A DNA stretch of 64,000 bases, taken from the NCBI RefSeq assembly GCF_000192475.1, contig NZ_AEYW01000001.1, positions 62,001-126,000 of the forward strand, written 5' to 3'. Shown here piece by piece: positions 35,026 through 43,747 of this stretch (its first letter is position 1; the number at the start of each line of letters is the position of its first letter). The notes beneath the pieces were generated by a model. That model made no database searches and was not told the DNA's origin. It saw only the letters and a program-made list of their open reading frames with translations. The translations under genes and the position numbers were made by a program. This DNA is from Ruegeria conchae. Lineage in GTDB: Bacteria; Pseudomonadota; Alphaproteobacteria; Rhodobacterales; Rhodobacteraceae.

Positions 35026-35559
35026 ATGCAAGAGCCCGATACCGCCCCTGCCGCCATGCGCAACATGGACAGGATTCTTGATCTGCTCGCACGAGTTTGC
35101 ATGTTGCTGTCTGGCATCGCCATTGTCGTTATGACTGCGATCTTTGCTTGGCTGGTGTTCGGTCGCTACGTTCTGAACAACACGCCCACTTGGGTTGAGC
35201 AGGTTTCACTGCTTTTGGTTATGGTCATCGCGTTTCTCGGAGCGGCTGCGGGTGTGCACAATCACACGCACCTCTCTGTTGTCGTGTTCCGCAATTTAGT
35301 CCCACCCTCTGTGCGAACGGTTTTCGTCGTGCTCACTGATGTCCTGATGGCAGGTTTCGGTGGCATGATGTTTTGGTACGGGATCGAGCTGACAATATTC
35401 AAATGGAACACCCTGATCCCGCTCATCCAATGGTCAGAGGGCTTGCGCTCCTTGCCACTGACAATCAGCGGCGCGTTGGTGTTCCTTTTTTCCACTGGCC
35501 ATCTGATCCGCCTGTTTCTGGGCCGAGACGAACGCCAAGACAACATAGATCAGGGATAG
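35026..35559 (+). CDS. TRAP transporter small permease (DctQ family)
   Basis: A 177-residue four-helix protein. It contains WLVFGRYVLNNTPTWVEQ near 42-59, the usual DctQ signature, then a GAAAGVHNHTHLS loop. A GAGGAAATCC site precedes the ATG. It forms the inner-membrane transporter with the large permease that begins 2 bp after its stop. Confidence 0.94.
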   Translation: MQEPDTAPAAMRNMDRILDLLARVCMLLSGIAIVVMTAIFAWLVFGRYVLNNTPTWVEQVSLLLVMVIAFLGAAAGVHNHTHLSVVVFRNLVPPSVRTVFVVLTDVLMAGFGGMMFWYGIELTIFKWNTLIPLIQWSEGLRSLPLTISGALVFLFSTGHLIRLFLGRDERQDNIDQG

Positions 35560-35561
35560 TC

Positions 35562-36848
35562 ATGGGACTCATGATTCTGTTGGGGGTTTTTGCCCTATGT
35601 GTCATCATCGGCGCTCCAGTGGCATACGCCCTTGGTATCGCTGCATTGGCTTCCTTTTGGTTTGAAGGATTGCCGATGTTTGTTGGGTTCCAGCGTATCG
35701 TGTCCGGGATCAACGTCTTTTCCCTAATGGCGATCCCGTTTTTTATCTTTGCGGGCGAGCTGATGTTTCACGGTGGAATCGCGATCCGGTTGGTTCGGTT
35801 TGCGCAGGCCGCCGTAGGCGCTGTGCGCGGTGGGCTTGGTATCGTCAATGTCTTCTCGTCCATGTTGTTTGGTGGCATTTCCGGATCGGCAATTGCAGAT
35901 ATCTCGGCGCTTGGGTCAATCCTGATCCCGGTGATGAAAGACAAAGGTTATGATGCCGACTATGCGGTGAACGTCACAGTGACATCATCAATTGCCGGCA
36001 TCATCATCCCACCCAGCCACAACATGATCATCTTTGCCCTTGCAACAGGCGGTGCAGTTTCAATCTCAAAACTGTTCCTGGCCGGTGTTGTGCCCGGTGT
36101 CCTTATGTGTTGCTGCCTTGCGATTGCCGCCTATGTCGTGGCGGTCAAGCGCGGCTATCAGGCCGAACAGTTTCCGGGTTGGACCGCACTGGCCATCGCC
36201 TTTGTTGGATCGATCCCTGGCTTGTTGACGGCCGTGATCATTGTTGGAGGGGTCTTGTCAGGCGTCTTTACGGTCACGGAATCCGGCGCGTTCGGGGCAA
36301 TGTATGCCTTTGTGGTGACGCTTATTGTCTATCGCAGCCTGTCCTGGGAAAACTTCAAAACCGCCGTTATCTCTTCGGTGCGCACAACGTCTATGGTGAT
36401 GATCCTGATCGCCTGCGCCGGTGCCTTTGCCTATATGCTGACGTTCAACCGGGTGCCGACAAAAACAGTCGAATTCCTGTTGGGTATCACAGAAAACCCG
36501 ATCCTAATCTTGTTGATGATCAACGCTGTGCTGTTGCTCTTGGGGATGATCATGGACATGGCCGCGTTGATCCTGATCTGCACACCGATTTTCCTGCCGG
36601 TGATGAACATGCTGGGCATCGACCCGCTACAGTTCGGCATGATCCTTTTGGTGAACCTCGGTCTTGGTCTTTGCACACCACCTGTCGGGACCTGTCTCTT
36701 TGTGGGGTGTGCTGTTGGAAAACTACCGATGGAGAAAGCGGTCAAAACGATTTGGCCTTTCTACCTCGCCATCTTCGCCGCGCTCATGCTGATCACTTTT
36801 GTACCGGCAATATCGCTGACACTGCCGAACTTGATCATTGGTCCCTAA
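35562..36848 (+). CDS. TRAP transporter large permease (DctM family)
   Basis: A 428-residue permease. FGGISGSAIADISALGS near 103, IIIPPSHNMIIFA near 145 and LCTPPVGTCLFVGCA near 370 are DctM landmarks. The ATG at 35562 was chosen because the longer in-frame opening would overlap most of the small permease. SHNM replaces the more common S-P/G-P loop; DctM proteins of hexuronate transporters vary at this point. Confidence 0.95.
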   Translation: MGLMILLGVFALCVIIGAPVAYALGIAALASFWFEGLPMFVGFQRIVSGINVFSLMAIPFFIFAGELMFHGGIAIRLVRFAQAAVGAVRGGLGIVNVFSSMLFGGISGSAIADISALGSILIPVMKDKGYDADYAVNVTVTSSIAGIIIPPSHNMIIFALATGGAVSISKLFLAGVVPGVLMCCCLAIAAYVVAVKRGYQAEQFPGWTALAIAFVGSIPGLLTAVIIVGGVLSGVFTVTESGAFGAMYAFVVTLIVYRSLSWENFKTAVISSVRTTSMVMILIACAGAFAYMLTFNRVPTKTVEFLLGITENPILILLMINAVLLLLGMIMDMAALILICTPIFLPVMNMLGIDPLQFGMILLVNLGLGLCTPPVGTCLFVGCAVGKLPMEKAVKTIWPFYLAIFAALMLITFVPAISLTLPNLIIGP

Positions 36849-36867
36849 ATCAAAGGAGAATGAGGCG

Positions 36868-37302
36868 ATGCTGACAATAAGACGCCTGGACATCGATGAC
36901 GCGGGCAAGTTGATCGCAGGAGCGCGAGTCAAGGCGCAGGAAATCGGTGTACCGATGTGTATTGCCGTTACAGACGAAAGCGGCAACCTCATCGCGTTTG
37001 AGCGGATGGATGGTGGCAAGATTACCAGCATCATTTTGGCCATCGACAAGAGTTTCACTGCAACCGGTATCCAAAAAGGAACCGATGCTCTTGGTGAAGC
37101 AAATCAGCCTGGCATGGCCGCACACGGAATTTCCTCAACGCTCGGCGGACGAATGGTGACCGTTGCAGGTGGCCTTCCCGTGACCGTCGACGGACAGGTG
37201 GTTGGCGGGATCGGTGTCAGCTCGGGCTCGCCAGCTCAGGATCTCGAAGTTGCGCAGGCAGGGGTCACGGCGCTCTGCGAAGCCCAATTGGAAAGAGTTT
37301 AA
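36868..37302 (+). CDS. GlcG/HbpS family protein
   Basis: A 144-residue single-domain protein of the heme-binding/GlcG family (MLTIRRLDIDDAGKL start, then VPMCIAVTDESGNLIAFERMDG near 28-48 and VGGIGVSSGSPAQDLEVAQAG near 120). The biochemical role of these proteins in organic-acid operons is unsettled; related HbpS binds heme. AAAGGAGAATGAGG provides the ribosome-binding site. It sits between transporter and dehydrogenase genes. Confidence 0.88.
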   Translation: MLTIRRLDIDDAGKLIAGARVKAQEIGVPMCIAVTDESGNLIAFERMDGGKITSIILAIDKSFTATGIQKGTDALGEANQPGMAAHGISSTLGGRMVTVAGGLPVTVDGQVVGGIGVSSGSPAQDLEVAQAGVTALCEAQLERV

Positions 37303-37312
37303 GGAGTCAGAT

Positions 37313-38185
37313 ATGACAAAACCCGTCATCGGTTTCATCGGCCTCGGTCTTATGGGCGGTAACATGGCAGAGTGCCTGCAAAACAACAGTTTTGATCTGG
37401 TTGTTATGGGTCGGAACAAGGAAGCCGTCGCAGCCACGGTCAACCGCGGTGCTGTAGAGGTTAAAACGCCACGAGAGCTTGCTGAAAACAGCGATATCGT
37501 GATGCTTTGTGTAACAACATCGGATGTCGTCGAAAGCCTGATCTACGGAGATGACGGCATCCTGGCAGGCATCAAAGATAGTGCTGTGGTCATTGACTTT
37601 GGCACTTCGATCCCAGCGTCCACACGCAAAATCGGCGCAGACTTGGCCGCAAAAGGTGCTGGTATGATTGATGCGCCGCTGGGACGCACACCCGCGCACG
37701 CCAAGGATGGTTTGCTGAACATCATGGCAGCGGGCGATATAGCCACCTTTGAGAAGGTGAAACCTGTCCTGGATGTACTGGGGGAAAATGTCTTTCACCT
37801 CGGCGAACTGGGTGCGGGCCATGTGACCAAGCTCATCAACAACTTTATGGGTATGACGACAGCTTGCACCATGAGCCAAGCCTTTGCTGTGGCTGAACGC
37901 TCAGGGGTAAACAAGCAGCAGCTTTTTGACATCATGTCAGCTGGACCGTCCAATTCCCCCTTTATGCAGTTTTGTAAGAACTACGCGGTGGATGGTGTCA
38001 GCGATTTGGGGTTTTCGATTAACAACGCCAACAAGGATCTTGGTTACTTCCTGAAGCTGGCCGAGGACGTGGGCACTCGTGCCGAGATCGCTGAAGGAAC
38101 CGCGAACAACCTTCAGGCAGCCGCGGACGCAGGTATGGGCGACGGCAACGTGCCGGAAATCTTCGACTATTTTGCCAAGCTTTAG
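37313..38185 (+). CDS. NAD(P)-dependent beta-hydroxyacid dehydrogenase (GarR/YihU-like)
   Basis: A 290-residue reductase of the 3-hydroxyisobutyrate/tartronate-semialdehyde family. The cofactor motif is GFIGLGLMGGNMAE (residues 6-19). The substrate loop is DAPLGRTPAHAKDG near 121, not the DAPVSGG of standard tartronate-semialdehyde reductases; GRT resembles YihU-type enzymes. The catalytic Lys is in KLINNFMG near 173. Tartronate semialdehyde from the HpaI-type aldolase at 44598 is the simplest substrate from context, but the loop leaves this open. Confidence 0.85.
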   Translation: MTKPVIGFIGLGLMGGNMAECLQNNSFDLVVMGRNKEAVAATVNRGAVEVKTPRELAENSDIVMLCVTTSDVVESLIYGDDGILAGIKDSAVVIDFGTSIPASTRKIGADLAAKGAGMIDAPLGRTPAHAKDGLLNIMAAGDIATFEKVKPVLDVLGENVFHLGELGAGHVTKLINNFMGMTTACTMSQAFAVAERSGVNKQQLFDIMSAGPSNSPFMQFCKNYAVDGVSDLGFSINNANKDLGYFLKLAEDVGTRAEIAEGTANNLQAAADAGMGDGNVPEIFDYFAKL

Positions 38186-38239
38186 CGTCAGATCCATCAG
38201 CCACGCATAGCAGCACCAATTGAACGGGAAAGAACAACC

Positions 38240-38983
38240 ATGAGACTTCAGGGAAAGACCGCAATTGTCACAGGTGGTGGCCGCGATATCGGGCGCGCCT
38301 GCGCTGTCAAACTCGCCGCCGAAGGGGTGAATGTCGCGGTGAACTACTTCGCCAGTAGTGCCGGCGCCGAGGAAACCGTAGCCGAGATCAAAAAGATCGG
38401 TGGACAGGCGTTTGCAATGCAAGGCGACCTGAACAAACCCGAAGAGGTCGATGCGTTGATCGCCAAGACGGTCGATACCTATGGCAGCCTGGACATTCTG
38501 GTGAACAATGCCGGAGGTTTGATCGCGCGCAAGAAAATCGCCGAGATGTCGCTTGAGCATTGGCAGGCTGTCATGGATCTCAACCTGACCAGCACGTTTC
38601 TTATGGTCAAAGCGGCACTGCTGCATATGAAATCCGGGGCCATTGTAAACATCGCCAGTCAGGCGGGTCGCGACGGTGGTGGCCCGGGTGCGTCGGCTTA
38701 TGCAACGTCAAAAGGCGGGGTCATGACGCTCACCCGTAGTCTTGCAAAAGAACTGGGTCCTGATATCCGTGTCAACGCAATCTGCCCAGGCATGATCGAC
38801 ACGGATTTCCATAACATCCATACTCCCGATGCAGGCCGTCGGGGGCTAGAAGCCGCTGCGCCGCTCAAGCGGCAAGGCCAGTCTCAGGACGTTGCGAACC
38901 TCGTGGTGTTTCTGGCATGCGAGGACTCGGCTTATCTGACCGGGACCAATGTCGATATCAATGGTGGGATGCTGTTCTCGTGA
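38240..38983 (+). CDS. SDR family oxidoreductase (probable ketodeoxy-sugar acid dehydrogenase/reductase)
   Basis: A 247-residue classical SDR: TGGGRDIGRA (11-20), NNAGG near 91, INVASQ-type Ser near 139 and YATSKGG near 154. It precedes 2-keto-3-deoxygluconokinase. Enzymes at this place in uronate and alginate pathways either reduce 4-deoxy-5-keto-uronate to 2-keto-3-deoxygluconate or interconvert 2,5-diketo-3-deoxygluconate with it (KduD). That role is inferred from position. Confidence 0.85.
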   Translation: MRLQGKTAIVTGGGRDIGRACAVKLAAEGVNVAVNYFASSAGAEETVAEIKKIGGQAFAMQGDLNKPEEVDALIAKTVDTYGSLDILVNNAGGLIARKKIAEMSLEHWQAVMDLNLTSTFLMVKAALLHMKSGAIVNIASQAGRDGGGPGASAYATSKGGVMTLTRSLAKELGPDIRVNAICPGMIDTDFHNIHTPDAGRRGLEAAAPLKRQGQSQDVANLVVFLACEDSAYLTGTNVDINGGMLFS

Positions 38984-39055
38984 CCACTGCAGAACAGGTT
39001 ACCTAATTGTCGAACGCTACCGTTTGTCAAACTTCGAAGTACTGGAAACCGGATT

Positions 39056-39979
39056 ATGCGAATTCTCGCGATAGGTGAATGCATGGCCGAAATGGCCCCA
39101 ACTGACGCGCCAAGCACGTATCAAATGGGGTTCGCCGGAGACACGTTCAATACAGCTTGGTATCTGGCCCAACTCACACCCGAAACGCCCTTGTCCTATT
39201 TTACCGCCGTCGGAGATGATGCCATCTCGTCCCGTATGCTGGATGCGATGCGCGAAAGCGGGGTCAACACCCAGCAGGTGCGGATCGTGCCAAACCGTTC
39301 AGTGGGGTTGTATCTTATCACGCTAAACAACGGGGAACGCAGTTTTACCTATTGGCGCGGCCAGTCGGCCGCACGCCTGTTGGCCCAAGACAAGCAAGCA
39401 CTTGCCCGCGCCATGACGCAATCAGATCTCATCTATTTCTCGGGCATCACTCTGGCAATCTTGAACCCTGATGGGCGCGCCGCCTTGCTCGACGTTGCTC
39501 AGTCAGCGCGGCGCGCCGGAAAACGGATTGCCTTCGACCCCAATCTGCGCCCGCATCTTTGGGACAGCCCCTCTGAGATGACCGAGAACATCATGCAAGC
39601 GGCCGCCGTTAGCGATATCGCTTTGCCATCGTTCGAGGACGAGGCACGTTGGTTCAGCGACAAGGACCCCGCGGCCACTTTGCAGCGCTATGCAAGGGCG
39701 GGCGCGGAAACGATCGTTGTCAAGAATGGCGCAGAAACGGTTCTTTATCGTACCGGCGGCGCAGAGGGCTCAGTCCATGTTCCGCCTCTGGCCTCGGTTG
39801 TGGATACGACTGCTGCAGGCGACAGTTTCAACGCTGGCATTCTGGCGGGGCTGGCAACGGACACACCCTTGCCTGACAGCATAGCGCTGGCCTGCAAACT
39901 GGCAGGGCATGTCGTGCAAGGCAAAGGTGCACTTGTTCCCATCAACCAAAGCCTGCTCGACAGTTGCCTACAGCCCTAG
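39056..39979 (+). CDS. kdgK: 2-dehydro-3-deoxygluconokinase (PfkB family)
   Basis: A 307-residue ribokinase-fold sugar kinase. It has GECMAEMAP (7-15) and GFAGDTFNTAWYLAQL near 24-39, typical of KdgK. IAFDPNLRPHLWD lies near 160. The PfkB signature DTTAAGDSFNAGILAGL near 243-259 contains the catalytic Asp. It phosphorylates 2-keto-3-deoxygluconate to KDPG, which the aldolase at 41062 cleaves. Confidence 0.92.
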   Translation: MRILAIGECMAEMAPTDAPSTYQMGFAGDTFNTAWYLAQLTPETPLSYFTAVGDDAISSRMLDAMRESGVNTQQVRIVPNRSVGLYLITLNNGERSFTYWRGQSAARLLAQDKQALARAMTQSDLIYFSGITLAILNPDGRAALLDVAQSARRAGKRIAFDPNLRPHLWDSPSEMTENIMQAAAVSDIALPSFEDEARWFSDKDPAATLQRYARAGAETIVVKNGAETVLYRTGGAEGSVHVPPLASVVDTTAAGDSFNAGILAGLATDTPLPDSIALACKLAGHVVQGKGALVPINQSLLDSCLQP

Positions 39980-39995
39980 CAGAAGGATCCAGCCC

Positions 39996-40739
39996 ATGCC
40001 GAACCCTCAGCCTGCCGAAACGATCAAACTGCATCTGGATACGCTTGATCGCTTGTCAAAGGTCAGCACGGCAACCGTGGCAACGCTGCTTTACAAACGC
40101 GGTTATCAAAACGCCTATGTTCAAGGCGTTGCCCCATTGGGCAAGGGCAAGCCCACCCTTGTGGGCCCGGCTTTTACACTGCGCTACATTCCTGCACGGC
40201 CAGACACCGATCCGATCGAGGCGTTTCGTGAGCCAGATCACCCGCAGCGCGTGGCCGTGGAAACATGTCCTGAACGCGCTGTATTGGTAATGGATTGTCG
40301 GCAGGACGCCACGGCGGCCTCGGCAGGTTCGATCCTTTTAACGCGACTGGAAATGCGCGGAGCAGCGGGCGTTGTCACGGATGGTGGCATTCGCGACGCC
40401 GACGGTGCCGCAGCACTTGAGATGCCAGTCTTTGCTGCAAAACCGTCTGCCCCGACCAACCTTACGAAACATCATGCAGTTGATATCGGTTTGCCAATTG
40501 GGTGTGGCGGCGTGGCGGTCTATCCCGGTGACATCGTTCTGGGTGACAGCGATGGTGTCATGATTATCCCTCGTCACCTTGCCGATGACATTGCGATCGA
40601 GGCAGGCCCAATGGAGCTGTTCGAACGCTTCGTTCTGGAAGAGGTGCGAAAAAACACCCCCGTAATCGGGCTTTATCCTGCAACCGACCCAGACGTTCTT
40701 GAACGATTTGAGGTCTGGCGCGCACGGCTCTCTGACTGA
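39996..40739 (+). CDS. RraA family protein (putative ketoacid aldolase/decarboxylase)
   Basis: A 247-residue RraA-like protein. VLVMDCRQDATAASAGSILLTRLEMRG split around 95-122 and VVTDGGIRDADG near 128 carry the conserved Arg and Asp residues of the family. PVFAAKPSAP and GGVAVYPGDIVLGDSDGVMIIP complete it. An AGAAGGA site precedes the ATG. Second RraA-like gene in the window. It may act on the aldarate breakdown products, but direct evidence for substrate is absent. Confidence 0.85.
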   Translation: MPNPQPAETIKLHLDTLDRLSKVSTATVATLLYKRGYQNAYVQGVAPLGKGKPTLVGPAFTLRYIPARPDTDPIEAFREPDHPQRVAVETCPERAVLVMDCRQDATAASAGSILLTRLEMRGAAGVVTDGGIRDADGAAALEMPVFAAKPSAPTNLTKHHAVDIGLPIGCGGVAVYPGDIVLGDSDGVMIIPRHLADDIAIEAGPMELFERFVLEEVRKNTPVIGLYPATDPDVLERFEVWRARLSD

Positions 40740-41065
40740 TGTCTGAATCGCAGCCACGCATTGTCCAAAACAGGGACAAATTCTATTCCCCTCAGGTTTC
40801 ACCCGCTAAGAGGATCGTCGCGTTGGGCTTAAATTACTGCAATGAACTGGGGCAGAAACGGATTAACAAAGAATTCGGGTCGCCGAGAGAGACAGCTGTT
40901 GCAGCGTTTGAATTTACGGAATCCGGCTTGCTTGACAACTCGGCGACCGCCGCCAAAATTTTAACTGTCTCGTCTGGCTTAGAAAACGCGCTGTGCAACT
41001 CGTACCGCTTCACAGTCGGATCGGTTACACGATGCACCCACCTAAAGGATAATTTGTCCAGATGA
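40739..41065 (+). CDS. Doubtful 108-residue ORF coupled to both neighbours
   Basis: The frame starts at ATG overlapping the RraA stop (TGATG) and ends TGA overlapping the aldolase start (ATGA). It fills the only long gap in this operon (322 bp). No domain is recognisable. Codon use is AT-richer than its neighbours (several TTA, AGA and CTA codons) and there is no ribosome-binding site. It may be a decayed gene or a regulatory spacer; a -35-like TTGACA lies inside it at about 40934. Confidence 0.3.
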   Translation: MSESQPRIVQNRDKFYSPQVSPAKRIVALGLNYCNELGQKRINKEFGSPRETAVAAFEFTESGLLDNSATAAKILTVSSGLENALCNSYRFTVGSVTRCTHLKDNLSR

Positions 41066-41715
41066 CTGTTTCTCCAAAGGCAGCGAGTTTACGGGCCCGA
41101 GAAATCTGTTCGCTCGCGCCAATTGTACCGGTTTTGGTGGTTGATGATGTCGCAACAGCCCGACCATTGGCCAAGGCACTAATCGCAGGCGGTTTGCCCG
41201 CGCTGGAGGTCACGTTGCGCACCCCTGCCGCTCTCGAGGTCGTTCGGGTCATGAGCGGCGTCCCGGGTGGACATGTGGGGGCTGGCACACTGATAACCCC
41301 CGAAGATGTTAGGGCCGCCAAAGAGGCCGGCGCTACCTTCGGTGTCTCTCCGGGTGCAACCGATGAAATTCTTGCGGCTTGTGAAGCCGAAGGATTGACG
41401 CTCCTGCCCGGGGCCGCGACTGCGTCTGAGGCGATGCGTCTTTTGGCGCGAGGCTATGATATGCTCAAGTTCTTTCCAGCCGAGGCCTCGGGCGGGGTAT
41501 CGGCACTCAAGGCTATTGGCGGGCCTTTGCCGCAGGTTTCCTTCTGCCCTACGGGTGGGGTCAGCGCGGCGAATGCAGGCTCATATCTGTCGCAGAAGAA
41601 CGTGGTTTGTGCTGGAGGCAGTTGGGTGGCGCCCAAAGATCTTATCGCCGTGGGTGATTGGGCGGGTATCGAAACTCTGGCTCGGGACGCGGCCCAGTTG
41701 GAGGTGTGTAAATGA
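41062..41715 (+). CDS. eda: 2-dehydro-3-deoxy-phosphogluconate (KDPG) aldolase
   Basis: A 217-residue class I aldolase. Glu in LEVTLRTPAALEV near 46, GAGTLITPED near 75, the Schiff-base Lys in MLKFFPAE near 136 and the phosphate-binding CPTGGVSAANA near 160 match Eda. Start ATG overlaps the preceding open frame. It cleaves KDPG made by KdgK to pyruvate and glyceraldehyde 3-phosphate. Its stop overlaps the next gene by 4 bp. Confidence 0.93.
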   Translation: MTVSPKAASLRAREICSLAPIVPVLVVDDVATARPLAKALIAGGLPALEVTLRTPAALEVVRVMSGVPGGHVGAGTLITPEDVRAAKEAGATFGVSPGATDEILAACEAEGLTLLPGAATASEAMRLLARGYDMLKFFPAEASGGVSALKAIGGPLPQVSFCPTGGVSAANAGSYLSQKNVVCAGGSWVAPKDLIAVGDWAGIETLARDAAQLEVCK

Positions 41716-42851
41716 AGATTTCCGAGGTTCATACACATCTTCTTGACTACAAGCTTGAGACCGCCTTCGAGAGCGCAGCAACTCGTTTCACGCGACGCCA
41801 ACATGTTTTGGTCGAGATTATCTGTGACGACGGAACAACGGGTTGGGGCGAGTGCTTGGGGCCAGCGCAGCCAAACGCTGCGATCGTAAAGGCCTATGCG
41901 CCCAATTTAATTGGCCGCAATCCGCTGGATACGGAAGTTCTCTGGCAAGGCCTGTATAATCTCCTACGAGACCAAGGGCAGCGCGGTCTCACAATGACCG
42001 CACTTTCAGGAATTGATGTCGCTTTGTGGGATATCAAGGGTCACCACTTTGGCGTTCCGGTTTCGGTGCTTCTCGGGGGACGTGTTCGGGACACAGTAAA
42101 GGCATATGCGACCGGGTCATTTCGGCGCGACGGGGTCGATCGTATTTCGGACAATGCCGAGGAATGCGCAGCCCATGTCGCTGCAGGGTTCCACGCAGTT
42201 AAAATCAAGATTGGCTTTGGGGTGGAAGAAGATCTTGCAGTCATCAAGGCGGTGCGTGAAGCGATCGGAACGCATACTCGTCTGATGATCGACGCAAATC
42301 ACGGGTACTCGATCCAAGAAGCGATCATTCTGGGCAACCGTGCGGCAGAGTTCGATATCGATTGGTTCGAGGAACCGGTCATTCCAGAACAACTTGACGC
42401 GTACCGTCGTGTTCGCGCCGGTCAACCTATTCCGGTTGCTGGCGGCGAAACTTGGCATGGCAGATTTGCGTTCCGTGAGCCCTTGGAAACAGGATGTATC
42501 GATATCGCCCAGCCAGACTTGTGTGGCACTGGCGGTTTTTCGGAGATGCGCCGGGTCGTTGATATGGCGGCTCTTCACGGCGTACGTGTTGTTCCGCATG
42601 TTTGGGGAACAGCGGTGCAAATCGCTGCGAGCCTTCAGTTTGTTTCGGCCCTACTACCAGACCCGCCACGACGCAATCCAATCGAACCGATTTTTGAGTT
42701 TGATCGAACGCACAACCCATTCAGGCAGGCGATAGTCACCCACCCGATCGAACATGAAAACGGTGTAATCGCAATTCCGAACAAACCGGGTCTGGGTATT
42801 GAGATAAACCGTAATGCATTGGCAGAGTTCGCCATAGGAGACCTCGAATGA
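41712..42851 (+). CDS. gci: D-galactarolactone cycloisomerase (enolase superfamily)
   Basis: A 379-residue mandelate-racemase-group enzyme. It closely resembles the Agrobacterium galactarolactone cycloisomerase in order and wording of motifs: TRFTRRQHVLVEI, GWGECLGPAQPN near 36-48, LRDQGQRGL, YATGSF, the base motif KIKIGFG near 160, the metal ligand DANHGYS near 195, EEP near 222, and HVWGTAVQIAASLQF near 297. It opens the aldarolactone ring to a 2-keto-3-deoxyaldarate. It is coupled to eda and to the lactone isomerase by ATGA overlaps. Confidence 0.9.
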   Translation: MKISEVHTHLLDYKLETAFESAATRFTRRQHVLVEIICDDGTTGWGECLGPAQPNAAIVKAYAPNLIGRNPLDTEVLWQGLYNLLRDQGQRGLTMTALSGIDVALWDIKGHHFGVPVSVLLGGRVRDTVKAYATGSFRRDGVDRISDNAEECAAHVAAGFHAVKIKIGFGVEEDLAVIKAVREAIGTHTRLMIDANHGYSIQEAIILGNRAAEFDIDWFEEPVIPEQLDAYRRVRAGQPIPVAGGETWHGRFAFREPLETGCIDIAQPDLCGTGGFSEMRRVVDMAALHGVRVVPHVWGTAVQIAASLQFVSALLPDPPRRNPIEPIFEFDRTHNPFRQAIVTHPIEHENGVIAIPNKPGLGIEINRNALAEFAIGDLE

Positions 42852-43717
42852 TCGAACGCAGCTTCTCTGGCCGTACCCCTGAGATCATGCTGCCTGCAGG
42901 CGCCATTGATACACACCTTCACGTCTATCTCTCCGGGTTTCCAGCACTGCCAAATGGTCCCGGCCTACCAGAGGGCCAGCCTGGGTTATCAGAGTACCGC
43001 CAAGTCATGGGCTGGCTTGGCATCGACAGGTTTGTCATCACGCAAGGAAATGCACATCAGACAAACAATGCAAATTTGCTGGCAGCGCTCAATGAAACCA
43101 GGGGGGAGGCACGCGGGGTCGCCGCAATAGACGGTGAGACATCTGACGCAGAACTTGAAGTGCTCAAGGATGGAGGGGCCGTTGGGACGCGTATCGTGGA
43201 TCTGCCAGGGGGCGCGGTTGGTCTCAACCAGCTCGAAGAGGTCGATGCCCGTGCTTTTGCCGCGGGCTGGATGATTGCGATTCAGTTCGATGGCTCAGAT
43301 ATTTCGGACCATGTTGAGAGGCTCTCAAAACTACGGTCCAGATGGGTGTTGGACCACCATGGCAAATTCTTAAGGGGTCTCGCGCCTAATGGCGATCAAG
43401 TCGGAATGCTCAAACGCCTTGTCGACGGCGGTAGATGCTGGTTCAAGTTTGCTGGTTGCTATGAGTCCTCCATCGAAGGCGAACCGCATTATTCAGACGT
43501 AGCTAAAGTTTCGAGGATCATGGCAGCCCATGCCCCCGAGCGCATTGTGTGGGGAACGAATTTTCCTCACAATTCGGCGACAAAAACCTCGGACTACCCT
43601 AACGACGCCGCGTTGCTCGACACGGTTCTGAAATGGTTTCCAGACGACCGCGCGCGTCACCTCGCTCTCGTAGAAAACGCCGAAGAACTATACGGTTTCC
43701 AATCTGTAGCGACGTGA
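42848..43717 (+). CDS. Amidohydrolase-fold protein, probable galactarolactone isomerase
   Basis: A 289-residue amidohydrolase_2 (COG3618-like) protein. The N-terminal metal motif is DTHLHVY (21-27), and HHGKF near 171 and WGTNFPHN near 234-241 follow. In hydrolases of this family the residue before FPH is usually Asp; here it is Asn (about 238). Loss of that base fits a lactone isomerase rather than a hydrolase, as known for the Agrobacterium lactone isomerase Gli. It is placed directly between gci and udh, which supports this role. Confidence 0.75.
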   Translation: MIERSFSGRTPEIMLPAGAIDTHLHVYLSGFPALPNGPGLPEGQPGLSEYRQVMGWLGIDRFVITQGNAHQTNNANLLAALNETRGEARGVAAIDGETSDAELEVLKDGGAVGTRIVDLPGGAVGLNQLEEVDARAFAAGWMIAIQFDGSDISDHVERLSKLRSRWVLDHHGKFLRGLAPNGDQVGMLKRLVDGGRCWFKFAGCYESSIEGEPHYSDVAKVSRIMAAHAPERIVWGTNFPHNSATKTSDYPNDAALLDTVLKWFPDDRARHLALVENAEELYGFQSVAT

Positions 43718-43747
43718 TCGCCGCCTGCAAAAAGTGAGATATACAAT

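Noticed and set aside
38972..38997. CTGTTCT/AGAACAG inverted repeat across the SDR stop codon
   Set aside because: Only seven pairs, partly in coding sequence, and no T-run; too weak to call a terminator.
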